Positions 21,886-32,220 of a stretch of 64,000 bases of DNA are shown piece after piece. Position 1 is the first letter of the stretch. Each line of letters begins with the position of its first letter. Source of the stretch: Alphaproteobacteria bacterium (GTDB lineage Bacteria > Pseudomonadota > Alphaproteobacteria > Rickettsiales > UBA998); the NCBI GenBank assembly GCA_004293935.1, contig RDZH01000017.1, positions 1-64,000 on the forward strand, written 5' to 3'. The notes beneath the pieces are model-generated. The model made no database searches and had not been told where the DNA came from. It saw only the letters and a program-made list of their open reading frames with translations. A program made the position numbers and the translations under genes.

Positions 21886-23208
21886 TTAATCATTGCGATA
21901 ATTATGTTTATTGATTTGTCGTCCGCGCCCTAAAGCAAGAGCGCGCTTCGGTACATCTTCGGTGATGACGCTGCCCGCGCCAATCACTGCACCATCACCA
22001 ATGCACACAGGGGCAACAAGTGAGCTATCCGATCCGATAAATACATCAGCACCGATCATGGTTTTATGTTTATGTGTGCCATCATAGTTGCACGTGATCG
22101 TACCTGCTCCGATATTTGTATGTGCGCCAATTTCAGCATCACCAAGATAGGAGAGATGCCCCGCTTTCACCCCTTCATGAAGCGTAGTATTTTTCACCTC
22201 AACAAAATTGCCAACAGCACTATGATCATGCATCATCGTGCCAGCGCGCAAGCGTGCATACGGACCAACGGATACATGATTGTGCAAGGTTGCCCCTTCG
22301 ATATGGCTAAAGCTACGGATGGTGCAATGATCACCAATGCTCACACCCGTTCCTATGGTGACATAAGGATGAATCAGCACATCATAGCCAAACTCTGTAT
22401 CCATCGAAAGAAACACTGTTTCAGGAGCAACCATGCCCACACCTTCATCAAGGGCGCGTCCACGCAATCTTTTCTGGATGATGGCTTCCGCTTGGGCAAG
22501 CTCTGCACGGCTATTGATGCCGAGCATATCTTCTTCATCCGCAACGACATAATGGCAGGATAATCCAGACTTATGGGCTAATGCAACGGCATCAGTGAGG
22601 TAATATTCGTTCTTAACATTGTTGTTGCTGATAGATGGGATAATGTCATGCGCATAACGACCTTGCAATGCCATGATGCCACCATTGCATAAAGCAATAG
22701 CACGCTCTTTATCTGTGGCATCTTTATATTCAACAATATGGGTGACGCGCCCATCCGCATCGGTACATAAGCGTCCATAATGTGCAGGATTTTGGGGGCG
22801 CATCGCGGAAAGCGTAATGGCGTGATGCTCCGTATGTTCCAACATCGAGGTTAGTAAGGAAGTGCGAATCAACGGGGAATCCCCAAATAACACCAATAAT
22901 CTATGTTCAGGATCGCAATGGGGCAAGGCAGATTTGACAGCATCCCCCGTGCCACGCGCTTCTTCTTGGATGATATGGGTGATCATTGAGGCATCCATGA
23001 TGCGGTTGGCTTCAGTACGCACATCGTCACCATGAGGGGAGGTAATCAAGCAAATACGCTGCGGATGAAGGGCGCGTGCTTGTTCAATGACGTGCCGTAG
23101 CACCGACCAGCCCGCCAGCATATGAATCACTTTGGAGCGATCAGATTTCATGCGACTGCTTTGTCCTGCCGCAAGGATGATAACGGTAAGGGCGCGTGAT
23201 TGTGTCAT
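21886..23208 (-). CDS. glmU: Bifunctional N-acetylglucosamine-1-phosphate uridyltransferase / glucosamine-1-phosphate acetyltransferase
   Basis: VIILAAGQSSRMKSDRSKVIHMLAG plus left-handed beta-helix hexapeptides (GVKAGHLSYLGDAEIGAHTNIGAGTITCNYDG). Confidence 0.97.
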   Translation of the reverse strand: MTQSRALTVIILAAGQSSRMKSDRSKVIHMLAGWSVLRHVIEQARALHPQRICLITSPHGDDVRTEANRIMDASMITHIIQEEARGTGDAVKSALPHCDPEHRLLVLFGDSPLIRTSLLTSMLEHTEHHAITLSAMRPQNPAHYGRLCTDADGRVTHIVEYKDATDKERAIALCNGGIMALQGRYAHDIIPSISNNNVKNEYYLTDAVALAHKSGLSCHYVVADEEDMLGINSRAELAQAEAIIQKRLRGRALDEGVGMVAPETVFLSMDTEFGYDVLIHPYVTIGTGVSIGDHCTIRSFSHIEGATLHNHVSVGPYARLRAGTMMHDHSAVGNFVEVKNTTLHEGVKAGHLSYLGDAEIGAHTNIGAGTITCNYDGTHKHKTMIGADVFIGSDSSLVAPVCIGDGAVIGAGSVITEDVPKRALALGRGRQINKHNYRND

Positions 23209-23211
23209 GGG

Positions 23212-24105
23212 TTACCTATTCAAGAGGATGCCACATGCTTCATATGCTGCAGCAACGGTATTGCGCATCAAACATGCAATCGTCATAGGGCCAACACCGC
23301 CCGGCACAGGGGTAATCCAGCCAGCTTTTTGGCGTACTTCTTCAAAAGCTACATCGCCAACCAAACGCGAACTTCCATCAGGGAGTTGCACGCGGTTAAT
23401 GCCCACATCAATCACGCACGCACCTTCCTTGATCCATGATGCTTTCACCAATTCAGGGCGACCGACTGCGGCAACCACAATATCCCCTTGCGCGACGATA
23501 GACGCAATATCACGGGTGCGCGAATGGCATAAGGTTACAGTACAGCTTTGGGCAATCAAGAGTTGCGCCATAGGCTTGCCAACGATATTAGATCGACCAA
23601 TCACCACGGCATGTTTGCCTTCAAGGTTTGTGCCAAGGGCATGATGAATCAGCATCAGTGAACCAAGAGGGGTACATGCGATGGGCGCATCTTCACCTGT
23701 AGCAAGTTTCCCAGCATTGAACGGATGGAAGCCATCAACATCTTTTTGTGGGGAGATCGCATTGATCACTTCACGTTCATTCAGATGAGCGGGCAGGGGC
23801 AGTTGCACTAAAATCCCATGCACCGTTGGGTCATTATTCAGAGTGGTGAGCAGATGCAATAATTCTTCCCGACTAGTAGATGCGGGTAGTTTGAAATCGC
23901 GTGAGATAATGCCCACTTCAGCGCAGGTTTTGGCTTTCGATTGAATATAATAATGGCTTGCAGGATCATCACCCAACAACACAAAAGATACGCATGGCGT
24001 TACCTTATGCTCTTGAACGAGACGTTGTACATCCTGTGCTAATTGAGTGCGCAAATGGGCGGCAAAGGCTTTACCATCAATAAGTTGTGCGGTCATAATG
24101 GACAT
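23212..24105 (-). CDS. folD: Methylenetetrahydrofolate dehydrogenase / cyclohydrolase
   Basis: [44 protein letters not shown] and [15 protein letters not shown]. Confidence 0.97.
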   Translation of the reverse strand: MSIMTAQLIDGKAFAAHLRTQLAQDVQRLVQEHKVTPCVSFVLLGDDPASHYYIQSKAKTCAEVGIISRDFKLPASTSREELLHLLTTLNNDPTVHGILVQLPLPAHLNEREVINAISPQKDVDGFHPFNAGKLATGEDAPIACTPLGSLMLIHHALGTNLEGKHAVVIGRSNIVGKPMAQLLIAQSCTVTLCHSRTRDIASIVAQGDIVVAAVGRPELVKASWIKEGACVIDVGINRVQLPDGSSRLVGDVAFEEVRQKAGWITPVPGGVGPMTIACLMRNTVAAAYEACGILLNR

Positions 24106-24179
24106 CTAAAAAAAATGGAATAGATGAGAGCAAAACAAAATTTGCTCTCACTATATTAAGGGAAGCACTATAGGAACAA

Positions 24180-24797
24180 TTATGCAGCTTGTGCTTTGCG
24201 TGCATTGACAAGATTCTCATTGGCAAAATCCCAATTCACCAACTGATTCAAGAACACACCAATATAATCAGGGCGACGATTTTGGAAATCAATATAATAC
24301 GCATGTTCCCACACATCCATCGTCAATAGTGGAATTTTGCCTTCGGTTAAAGGAGTTTCCGCATTAGATGTTTTCGTGATTTCGAGCTTCTCACCGTTTA
24401 GCACCAACCATGCCCAACCGCTACCAAATTGACCAACGCCCGCTGCTTTGAACTGCTCAACAAATGCTTCATAGCTGCCAAAATCTTGGGCAATACGTTC
24501 TGCAATCGCACCTGTGGGCGCGCCGCCACCTTGTGGCTTCATGCTATGCCAATAGAAGGTATGATTCCATACTTGTGCCGCATTGTTAAACAAGGCTTGA
24601 TGCTCTTTTTTTCCTGCTGTGGCATGGATGATGTCTTCCAATGAATGCGTTGCAAATGCTGTGTTTGCAATCAATTCATTCATTTTCACAACATACGCAT
24701 TATGGTGTTTGCCATGATGCACCTCAAGTGTTTCTTTAGAAATATGCGGAGCAAGAGCGTCTTTTGCATAGGGTAATTCGGGTAAAGTAAAGCTCAT
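24180..24797 (-). CDS. sodB: Superoxide dismutase (Fe/Mn type)
   Basis: MSFTLPELPYAKDALAPHISKETLEVHHGKHHNAYV, AAQVWNHTFYWHSM and DVWEHAYYIDFQNRRPDYI. The track ORF begins upstream at 24854. Confidence 0.95.
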   Translation of the reverse strand: MSFTLPELPYAKDALAPHISKETLEVHHGKHHNAYVVKMNELIANTAFATHSLEDIIHATAGKKEHQALFNNAAQVWNHTFYWHSMKPQGGGAPTGAIAERIAQDFGSYEAFVEQFKAAGVGQFGSGWAWLVLNGEKLEITKTSNAETPLTEGKIPLLTMDVWEHAYYIDFQNRRPDYIGVFLNQLVNWDFANENLVNARKAQAA

Positions 24798-24939
24798 AAT
24801 ACATGCCTCAAGGAATGAAAAATTAATACACTTACTTAAATAGGTATCATGCATCCCAATGTCAAGCGATGTCGTTTGAATTTTTGTTCAAAATATTCTT
24901 TGACATTATTGAGTTGAATGTCTAAAGAACTGTGCCATT

Positions 24940-25377
24940 ATGCACTCTCATCATGCACAGCCAGAATTCATCAAAAAACCTCTGCACGAAATGACGCATG
25001 AGGAATGGGAATCGCTTTGTGATGGTTGTGGTTTATGTTGTCAGATTCGTATCGAAGATGGGCGCACGGGAAAAATGCATTTTTCACCTGTGGCGTGCAG
25101 GCTTTTGTGCCTTTCCTCGCATCAATGCAAAGATTATCCGAATCGCAAAAAGCATGTGAGCGATTGCGTGCGTATTACGCCAGAAAATATCTATCAGCTT
25201 TCATGGCTTCCCCATAGTTGCGCCTATAAATTGGTGGCATATGGCAATGATTTACCGCAATGGCATCATCTTGTGTGTGGTGATCGTGAACGTGTGCATC
25301 AACAGGGTATATCGATGCGTGGCAAAACGATCAGCGAAGATGAGGTGCAATGGAGTGATTATGGTGTGCTTTCATGA
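24940..25377 (+). CDS. YcgN/UPF0260 family cysteine-cluster protein
   Basis: EWESLCDGCGLCCQIRIEDGRTG, ACRLLCLSSHQCKDYPNRKKHVSDCV and LSWLPHSCAYKLVA. Confidence 0.92.
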   Translation: MHSHHAQPEFIKKPLHEMTHEEWESLCDGCGLCCQIRIEDGRTGKMHFSPVACRLLCLSSHQCKDYPNRKKHVSDCVRITPENIYQLSWLPHSCAYKLVAYGNDLPQWHHLVCGDRERVHQQGISMRGKTISEDEVQWSDYGVLS

Positions 25378-25505
25378 TGAAATGTCACATGCGGGATGTG
25401 TTCTTTAGGCATTTGCGAAAACGACTATAGTACTTGTTGCGTTGGTGTGTACGTTATGATATGCACATAAAAAATTGTATTTCTCATTTATATAAATAGG
25501 GTTCT

Positions 25506-26324
25506 ATGTCGCATTATCAAAAAAGAATTTTCATGTTGTCTCATCGTTCATTGCGTATGATGGCGACCAGTGCATTATGCATCATGATGGGGGCTTCTGC
25601 ATCCTATGCGACACCCGCAGCATCTCACGTCACAGAAGCGAAGCCTGAGTATGTCACGAAGGGTGAATTTGATGCAATGGTTCATCGTTATTTGATGGAT
25701 CATCCTGAAGTGATGTTGAAATCGCTGGATAATATGCAGCGTGCCACCCAAGAAAAGGGCTTAGAAGAATCGAAAAAAGCAATAGAAGGGCAGAGTGCTA
25801 ATTTATTCTCTGATCCGACATTGCCAACTTTTGGGGCAAAAGATGCACCTATTCCCGTAGTTGAGTTTTTTGACTATAATTGCTCAGCTTGCAAATATAT
25901 GTTTAACCCGATTGATGCCGTAAAAGCGAAACAAATTCAAGATGTACGCATCATTTTTGTAGAGTTTCCTATTTTTGGAGAAAAATCCGAAGAACTCGCA
26001 AAAATTGGTCTTGCAGTACATGCATTAAAGCCCGATGCTTATTATGGTTTCCATAGTGCGATGATGAAACATAAGGGAACGATCACCAAAGATCAAGCTA
26101 TTGATTATGCTGGAAAAGCAGGCATTGATCGTGCGGATTTGGAAAAGGAATTACTTTCCCCTGCGATTAAGGCGCGCTTGAAAAAGAACCAAGATTTAGG
26201 TCATGCGATCAATGTTACGGGTACGCCGTTTATGGTGATCGGCAAAACTCCTATCCCTCATGCATTGGATGCTGAACATCTTGATAAACATATTGAAAAT
26301 GCACGTGCTGCGTTGAAAAAATAG
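25506..26324 (+). CDS. DsbA-family thiol:disulfide oxidoreductase (exported, CSAC active-site motif)
   Basis: Signal-peptide-like N-terminus, VVEFFDYNCSACKYM and a cis-Pro-type segment NVTGTPFMVIG. Confidence 0.88.
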   Translation: MSHYQKRIFMLSHRSLRMMATSALCIMMGASASYATPAASHVTEAKPEYVTKGEFDAMVHRYLMDHPEVMLKSLDNMQRATQEKGLEESKKAIEGQSANLFSDPTLPTFGAKDAPIPVVEFFDYNCSACKYMFNPIDAVKAKQIQDVRIIFVEFPIFGEKSEELAKIGLAVHALKPDAYYGFHSAMMKHKGTITKDQAIDYAGKAGIDRADLEKELLSPAIKARLKKNQDLGHAINVTGTPFMVIGKTPIPHALDAEHLDKHIENARAALKK

Positions 26325-26334
26325 CATGGTGATG

Positions 26335-26372
26335 GAACGCCTCTGATTGCGTATTCGTACTCAGAGGCGTTC
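26335..26372 (+). terminator. Rho-independent terminator-like hairpin after the DsbA-family gene
   Basis: gaacgcctctga / tcagaggcgttc perfect 12-bp stem with 14-nt loop, followed by ttt. Confidence 0.8.
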
Positions 26373-26540
26373 TTTGAAATAGGCGCGTTGTGGATTAAGC
26401 GATTTTTCTTGTGTTTTTTGTTTATTCCGAGTATCACCTATCGTGGCGTTCATAGAATGCTGAATTTAGTTGAATCTGTGCGATTTTACTAAGTTCAGTC
26501 TATGCGCTTTTGTTTTACTGAAAAAATCAAAGGAATGATT

Positions 26541-28733
26541 ATGTTTACAATTACTAGAAAATCAATCGAGTGGGGCGGAAAACGCTTGACACTAGAAACA
26601 GGTAAAATTGCTCGTCAAGCAGATGGTGCGGTGATGGTGACGTATGGCGAGATTACGCTCTTATGTACCGTTGTTTCTGCAAAAAAAGCCAAGCCTGATA
26701 TTGATTTTTTCCCCCTTACGGTGAATTATCAAGAAAAAACTTTTGCAGCGGGTAAGATTCCCGGTGGCTTTTTTAAGCGTGAAGGTCGTCCAACAGAGCG
26801 CGAAACTCTAACATCGCGTCTTATTGATCGTCCGATTCGTCCTTTGTTCCATGATGAGTTCAAGAATGAAACGCAAGTAGTCTGCACCTTGCTTGCTACG
26901 GATAAAGAAAGCAATCCTGATATTGCAGCCTTGATTGGTGCTTCTGCTGCCTTGACGATTGCAGGTGTGCCATTTTTTGGTCCTGTGGCAGGCGCACGCG
27001 TTGGTTATACAGCGGGTGACTATGTGTTGAACCCAACAGATGCACAATTACAAGAAAGTACATTGGATTTGGTGGTTGCGGGAACGCAATCTTCTGTGTT
27101 GATGGTGGAATCAGAAGCGCAAGAATTATCCGAAGAAGTGATGTTAGGTGCGGTGATGTTTGGTCATAAGCAGATGCAGCCTGTCATTGATTTGATTGTT
27201 GATTTTGCTGAATGTTGTGCAAAAGATGCATGGGCGGTTAATGCGTATGAGCGTGCAGAAGAATTATATGCTGCCGTGAAGCACGCAGGAGAAGATGCGT
27301 TTCGTGCAGCATATTTATTGCGTGATAAGCAAGCGCGTCAAAATGCCTTATCTCAAGCACGTGATGTGATTATGCAGGCATTAGAAGGCAGTGATCATCC
27401 ATCCATTAAAATCGTTTCCGCTATTAAAAAATTAGAACAAGCGATTGTGCGTTCTGATTTGATTGCAACCAAAGAGCGTATTGATGGTCGTGGTCTTGCC
27501 GATATTCGCCCGATTGAGGTCGAGGTCGGTATTTTGCCACGCACGCATGGTTCAGCGTTGTTCACCCGTGGTGAGACGCAAGCATTGGTAGTCACCACGC
27601 TTGGAACATCGCAAGATGAACAAATTATTGATGCGCTTGAAGGTGAATATAAAGAAAAATTCATGCTGCATTATAACTTCCCTCCTTATTCCACAGGGGA
27701 AGCAAGCCCGATGCGTTCACCGGGACGGCGTGAGATTGGTCATGGTAAATTAGCATGGCGTGCTGTGCGTCCTTTGTTGCCAACATCAGAAGAGTTCCCT
27801 TACACGATTCGTATCGTTTCTGAAATTACAGAATCAAATGGTTCATCATCCATGGCAACCGTATGTGGTTCGTCTATGGCAATGATGGATGCGGGTGTTC
27901 CTTTGGCGCGTCCAGTCGCGGGGATTGCTATGGGGCTGATCAAAGAGCAGGATGCTTTTGTGGTGCTTTCTGATATTCTTGGCGATGAAGATCACCTTGG
28001 TGATATGGATTTCAAGGTAGCGGGAACGGCGCGTGGTGTGACTGCACTGCAAATGGATATTAAAATTGATGGTATCACCGAAGAAATCATGAAGGTGGCA
28101 TTGGCGCAAGCATCAACAGGTCGCAAGCACATTCTTGGGGAAATGGAAAAAGCCATCACCCAATCACGTGACGATGTTCGTGAAAATGCGCCAAGCATCA
28201 CCACCATGAATATTCATAAAGATAAAATCCGTGAAGTGATTGGATCAGGCGGTAAGGTTATCCGTGAGATTTGTGAACAAACAGGTGCGAAGATCGATAT
28301 TGAAGATGATGGCACGATCCGTATTTATGCGGTGACAGGCACAGCAGCACAAGCGGCACGTGATTGGATTCATAATATCGTTGCTGAACCGGAAGTAGGT
28401 AGAATCTATGATGGTAAAGTGGTGAGTATTGTTGATTTTGGAGCATTTGTTAATTTCATTGGGCCGCATGAAGGTCTTGTGCATGTGAGTGAGATTACGG
28501 GTGAGCGTATCGCGGATGTGCGTTCGGTACTTGCTGAAGGTGCGATGGTGAAAGTGAAGCTGGTTGAAAAAGATCAACGTGGCAAATTCCGTTTGTCTAT
28601 GCGTCGTGTGCATCAAGAAACGGGCGAAGAAATCATCATCGAGGAAGAAGAAGGTGAGGAAGGTGAAGCACGATCAGCGCGTCCAGAACGCAATGATCGC
28701 TCACGTCGTCCACGTAAAGATAAACGCGGATAG
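26541..28733 (+). CDS. pnp: Polyribonucleotide nucleotidyltransferase
   Basis: [33 protein letters not shown], a second RNase PH domain, KH ([28 protein letters not shown]) and S1 ([20 protein letters not shown]). The track ORF begins at 26502. Confidence 0.98.
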   Translation: MFTITRKSIEWGGKRLTLETGKIARQADGAVMVTYGEITLLCTVVSAKKAKPDIDFFPLTVNYQEKTFAAGKIPGGFFKREGRPTERETLTSRLIDRPIRPLFHDEFKNETQVVCTLLATDKESNPDIAALIGASAALTIAGVPFFGPVAGARVGYTAGDYVLNPTDAQLQESTLDLVVAGTQSSVLMVESEAQELSEEVMLGAVMFGHKQMQPVIDLIVDFAECCAKDAWAVNAYERAEELYAAVKHAGEDAFRAAYLLRDKQARQNALSQARDVIMQALEGSDHPSIKIVSAIKKLEQAIVRSDLIATKERIDGRGLADIRPIEVEVGILPRTHGSALFTRGETQALVVTTLGTSQDEQIIDALEGEYKEKFMLHYNFPPYSTGEASPMRSPGRREIGHGKLAWRAVRPLLPTSEEFPYTIRIVSEITESNGSSSMATVCGSSMAMMDAGVPLARPVAGIAMGLIKEQDAFVVLSDILGDEDHLGDMDFKVAGTARGVTALQMDIKIDGITEEIMKVALAQASTGRKHILGEMEKAITQSRDDVRENAPSITTMNIHKDKIREVIGSGGKVIREICEQTGAKIDIEDDGTIRIYAVTGTAAQAARDWIHNIVAEPEVGRIYDGKVVSIVDFGAFVNFIGPHEGLVHVSEITGERIADVRSVLAEGAMVKVKLVEKDQRGKFRLSMRRVHQETGEEIIIEEEEGEEGEARSARPERNDRSRRPRKDKRG

Positions 28734-28776
28734 TACGTATAGTGATAGCACTATATATACGGAGTTTTAGAGCCTT

Positions 28777-29718
28777 ATGAACCCTGCCCAATCTGCTTAT
28801 GCTGTAGAAATCGAAGGATTGCAAAAGTCCTATCGTGGGCGGGGGGCTGAGGCGAAGATGGCGGTTAAAGGTATTGATTTACGCATTCCTCGTGGATCAT
28901 TTTTTGGTTTGCTTGGTCCAAACGGTGCAGGCAAATCAACCACCATCAACATTTTGGCTGGTTTGGTCAAAAAAACTGCAGGGCGTGTCGTCATTGGTGG
29001 CTATGATAGTGATACGCATGAACGTGAAGCGCGACAAATGATTGGTGTTGTGCCGCAAGAATTGGTGTTAGATACTTTTTTCACGGTACGCCAAGCATTG
29101 GAGCTTCATGCAGGCTATTATGGGATTCCTGCAAAAAAACGTCAAACACAACATATTATTGATGTGATGGGGTTGAGCGATAAGGCGGATGCGCGTCCGC
29201 GTAGCTTATCAGGCGGGATGCGCCGTCGTTTATTGATTGGCAAAGCCTTGGTGCATCAGCCTGACATATTAGTTTTAGATGAGCCAACGGCGGGCGTTGA
29301 TATTGAGCTGCGCACCCAATTATGGGATTATGTGCGTGAACTAAATCGTCAGGGGACAACGATTGTCCTTACTACCCATTATTTAGAAGAAGCGGAAGCA
29401 TTGTGTGATGAAATTGCGATCATGAATCATGGTGCAGTTGTTGCATGTGATACGAAACGTCGCTTGATGGAAGGGTTTGATAGTAAATGCGTGCTGGTTC
29501 GGCTAACGCAACCTATCCAAGAACTTCCTGAAATGTTGCATTCTCAAGGTTGGGAGCTGCAAGCGGATGGGCGGTTGTTGCGTCATTATGCGCCACGGGA
29601 TAGTATTATGGATGCGATGTTGGCTGATCTGCACGCGCATGGATATGAAGTGGCAGATTTATCTACCCGTGAAACGGAATTGGAAGCTATTTTTCGTCAT
29701 CTTACCTCGATGCATTAA
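28777..29718 (+). CDS. ABC transporter ATP-binding protein
   Basis: GLLGPNGAGKSTTINIL (Walker A), LSGGMRRRLLIGKALVHQPDILVLDEPTAGVD (signature and Walker B). Confidence 0.93.
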   Translation: MNPAQSAYAVEIEGLQKSYRGRGAEAKMAVKGIDLRIPRGSFFGLLGPNGAGKSTTINILAGLVKKTAGRVVIGGYDSDTHEREARQMIGVVPQELVLDTFFTVRQALELHAGYYGIPAKKRQTQHIIDVMGLSDKADARPRSLSGGMRRRLLIGKALVHQPDILVLDEPTAGVDIELRTQLWDYVRELNRQGTTIVLTTHYLEEAEALCDEIAIMNHGAVVACDTKRRLMEGFDSKCVLVRLTQPIQELPEMLHSQGWELQADGRLLRHYAPRDSIMDAMLADLHAHGYEVADLSTRETELEAIFRHLTSMH

Positions 29719-29720
29719 TT

Positions 29721-31616
29721 ATGAATAGAGGGCGACCGATTCATTATGCATCGGTGCAGATGCAGGAGGGAACACCCATATCATCTGAATATGATGATGT
29801 CTATTATTCCAAGGCAGGCGGGGTTGCAGAGAGTTCTTATGTGTTCATCAAGGCGCAAGAATTAGAACAACGTATGCAGGGGCGCGTTCACCCCATGCAT
29901 ATTGCGGAATTGGGGTTCGGCACAGGCTTGAATTGCGCCCTACTTGCCGATGCATGGATGCGCAATGCCCCTTCCCATACGCCGCTCTTTTTGTGGAGCG
30001 TTGAGAAGCACCCTATTCCACCTGCGCAATTTGCCATGCTGCATGAGGCATGGCCAGACGTGTTGCAGCCTTATGCACACGCAATGCAACGATATTATCC
30101 TGCCCCGATTGCGGGCGTACATTCGCTATGGCTTGTTGAGGGCAGGGTGCATCTGAGCTTATGTCTTGGGGATGTGATGGATTATCTGCCCCATCTTCCT
30201 CAAGGAACAATGGATGCATGGTTGTTGGATGGTTTTTCCCCTGCCAAAAATCCCGAAATGTGGAATGCGGAGTTGTTGCATCATCTAGGGCGCGCCAGTG
30301 CCAAGGATGCGACTATTTCCACCTTCACGGCGGCATCTTCGGTACGGCGTGGGTTGCAAGAAGCAGGTTTTGCATTAGAAAAAATACGCGGTTTTGGCTA
30401 TAAACGTGAGATGCTGAAGGGGCGTAAACATACCCGCACTACCGATGCGGTGCGTGCTAATATTCCTAAAAGCGTTGTGATTATTGGTGGCGGTATTGCG
30501 GGGGCGAGTGTGGCGTATGCGTGCGCGCATTATGGCATGGCAACGCATGTTTTAGAAGCACGTGCCGATGTAGCGCAAGAAGCATCAGGAAACCCAGCGG
30601 GGATTATTTATCCCTATATGGGGTCTGTATGGGATGCTGCCACATTATTTTATATGCATGGATTGAGCCATCTTCAGCATGTGTTGGCATCATTCGCAGA
30701 GAGTGGCACATGGTATGATGTATGTGGAGCGCATTATTATCCTAAAGATGATAGTGAGGCGGAGCGCATACGGGTGCAAAATCTTTGTTATGCGTTAGAA
30801 ATTGATGCATCCATGGCATATCCAACGCAACACGGATCGATGTTGCCCACAGCGGGATGGATTGCCGTACCGCATTTTGTGCGCCATTTGCTGGATGCCT
30901 CCCGTGCGCAACTAGCGTGCGGGGTGCGTGCTGAGAAGATGCATTATGATGGGCAGATGTGGCATGTTCACGATACGCAAGGGGGCGTGTATCATGCGGA
31001 CGCTGTGGTGCTTGCGAATGCCTATGCCGCACAGGCATTGCTTGCGGATCATGCCTTGCCAATGCGGCGAATTCATGGGCAAATTACCTATCTTCCGCAA
31101 CATTATGTTCAAAACGCGCCAGCGCATGTCGTGTGTCATCATGGATATATGACTCCTGCTATTGAGGGAGTGCATTATATTGGGGCAACTTTTGACCCTG
31201 AGGAGGGGGAGGCATCTGTCACCAGTGCGCGCCACCGTGTGAATCTTACATCATTGCATCAACGTTTTCATCATATGCTGCCATCTGTTCCTGATCCTGA
31301 TTTTATGCAGGGGCGTTCTGCATTTCGTACAGTGAGTGGGGATCGCTTGCCGATGGTGGGGATGGTGGATAATCCCGATGATGTACATCATGCTATGCAG
31401 CATTCCTATCATCCAGCACGGCGTAAGGCGATAAAAAAGATGCCCCACCTCTATGTAAGCCTTGCACATGGGGCGCGTGGGCTTGTTTCTGCTCCGCTTG
31501 CGGGCGCAATCATTGCGGCGCAGATGCATAATGTTGCGATGAGTGCGCATCCTTTGGTGATGCAAGCACTTGATCCCATGCGATTTATGGTGCGTGCATG
31601 GAAGAAAAAGACCTGA
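29721..31616 (+). CDS. mnmC: Bifunctional tRNA mnm5s2U biosynthesis protein MnmC (methyltransferase plus FAD oxidoreductase)
   Basis: N-terminal AELGFGTGLNCALL and DAWLLDGFSPAKNPEMW; C-terminal VVIIGGGIAGASVAYACAHYG and RSAFRTVSGDRLPMVG. Confidence 0.95.
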   Translation: MNRGRPIHYASVQMQEGTPISSEYDDVYYSKAGGVAESSYVFIKAQELEQRMQGRVHPMHIAELGFGTGLNCALLADAWMRNAPSHTPLFLWSVEKHPIPPAQFAMLHEAWPDVLQPYAHAMQRYYPAPIAGVHSLWLVEGRVHLSLCLGDVMDYLPHLPQGTMDAWLLDGFSPAKNPEMWNAELLHHLGRASAKDATISTFTAASSVRRGLQEAGFALEKIRGFGYKREMLKGRKHTRTTDAVRANIPKSVVIIGGGIAGASVAYACAHYGMATHVLEARADVAQEASGNPAGIIYPYMGSVWDAATLFYMHGLSHLQHVLASFAESGTWYDVCGAHYYPKDDSEAERIRVQNLCYALEIDASMAYPTQHGSMLPTAGWIAVPHFVRHLLDASRAQLACGVRAEKMHYDGQMWHVHDTQGGVYHADAVVLANAYAAQALLADHALPMRRIHGQITYLPQHYVQNAPAHVVCHHGYMTPAIEGVHYIGATFDPEEGEASVTSARHRVNLTSLHQRFHHMLPSVPDPDFMQGRSAFRTVSGDRLPMVGMVDNPDDVHHAMQHSYHPARRKAIKKMPHLYVSLAHGARGLVSAPLAGAIIAAQMHNVAMSAHPLVMQALDPMRFMVRAWKKKT

Positions 31617-31656
31617 CTGTCATCATTTTGTCACATAAAACGAGTATCATCTATCT

Positions 31657-32205
31657 ATGAACAATTCCATCCCCCCATCACATCAGACGAACCCTGATAT
31701 TCCTGCTCTTGAGCAACAATATAGCCGTCTTTCTGACAACATCAAACGCTTAGAATCCGCGCAATCCACACCAATGGGAACAGCAGCGGATCTTGGTGAG
31801 GTTTCACTTGCAGATATTCAGCCCGCAGCAGTGCCACAAGCATTGCAGGAAGAAATTCAGTCGCACTTTGCTTTTGAGATTGGCGTGCGACAACAAGGAG
31901 AATGGCAACAAACGCGATGCGGTGCATTGGTTGAAGTGGGAGGTAATCATGTGTCAGTCACTCAGAGTACCGTCCAACAGACGCGCTATGTTGTGCCAAC
32001 GCAAGTGTTTGAACAAAATAGAAATGAACGTGCAGATACTGAGCAGAGATTTTATTTCTTTCGTATTGGGGGGCAACCACTTCCGCCGCCACGTGTGGAG
32101 GTAGGGGAACGCTATGGCGATACGGACGCGTGCTGGAGTGCAACACCGAATGTTCTTGAGGGTAAGCGCATTCAGAATGAGCAAAATAAAGGGCGCACGC
32201 GATAA
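31657..32205 (+). CDS. Hypothetical protein, 182 aa
   Basis: ORF in an otherwise unexplained gap, in phase after mnmC; no recognised family. Confidence 0.6.
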   Translation: MNNSIPPSHQTNPDIPALEQQYSRLSDNIKRLESAQSTPMGTAADLGEVSLADIQPAAVPQALQEEIQSHFAFEIGVRQQGEWQQTRCGALVEVGGNHVSVTQSTVQQTRYVVPTQVFEQNRNERADTEQRFYFFRIGGQPLPPPRVEVGERYGDTDACWSATPNVLEGKRIQNEQNKGRTR

Positions 32206-32220
32206 GAAATTCTTAGCGAC

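Noticed and set aside
22066-22563. 165-aa plus-strand ORF opposite glmU
   Set aside because: Shadow ORF inside the well-supported glmU hexapeptide region; no recognisable domain.
23132-23644. 170-aa plus-strand ORF opposite folD/glmU
   Set aside because: Antisense to conserved folD motifs; no family resemblance.
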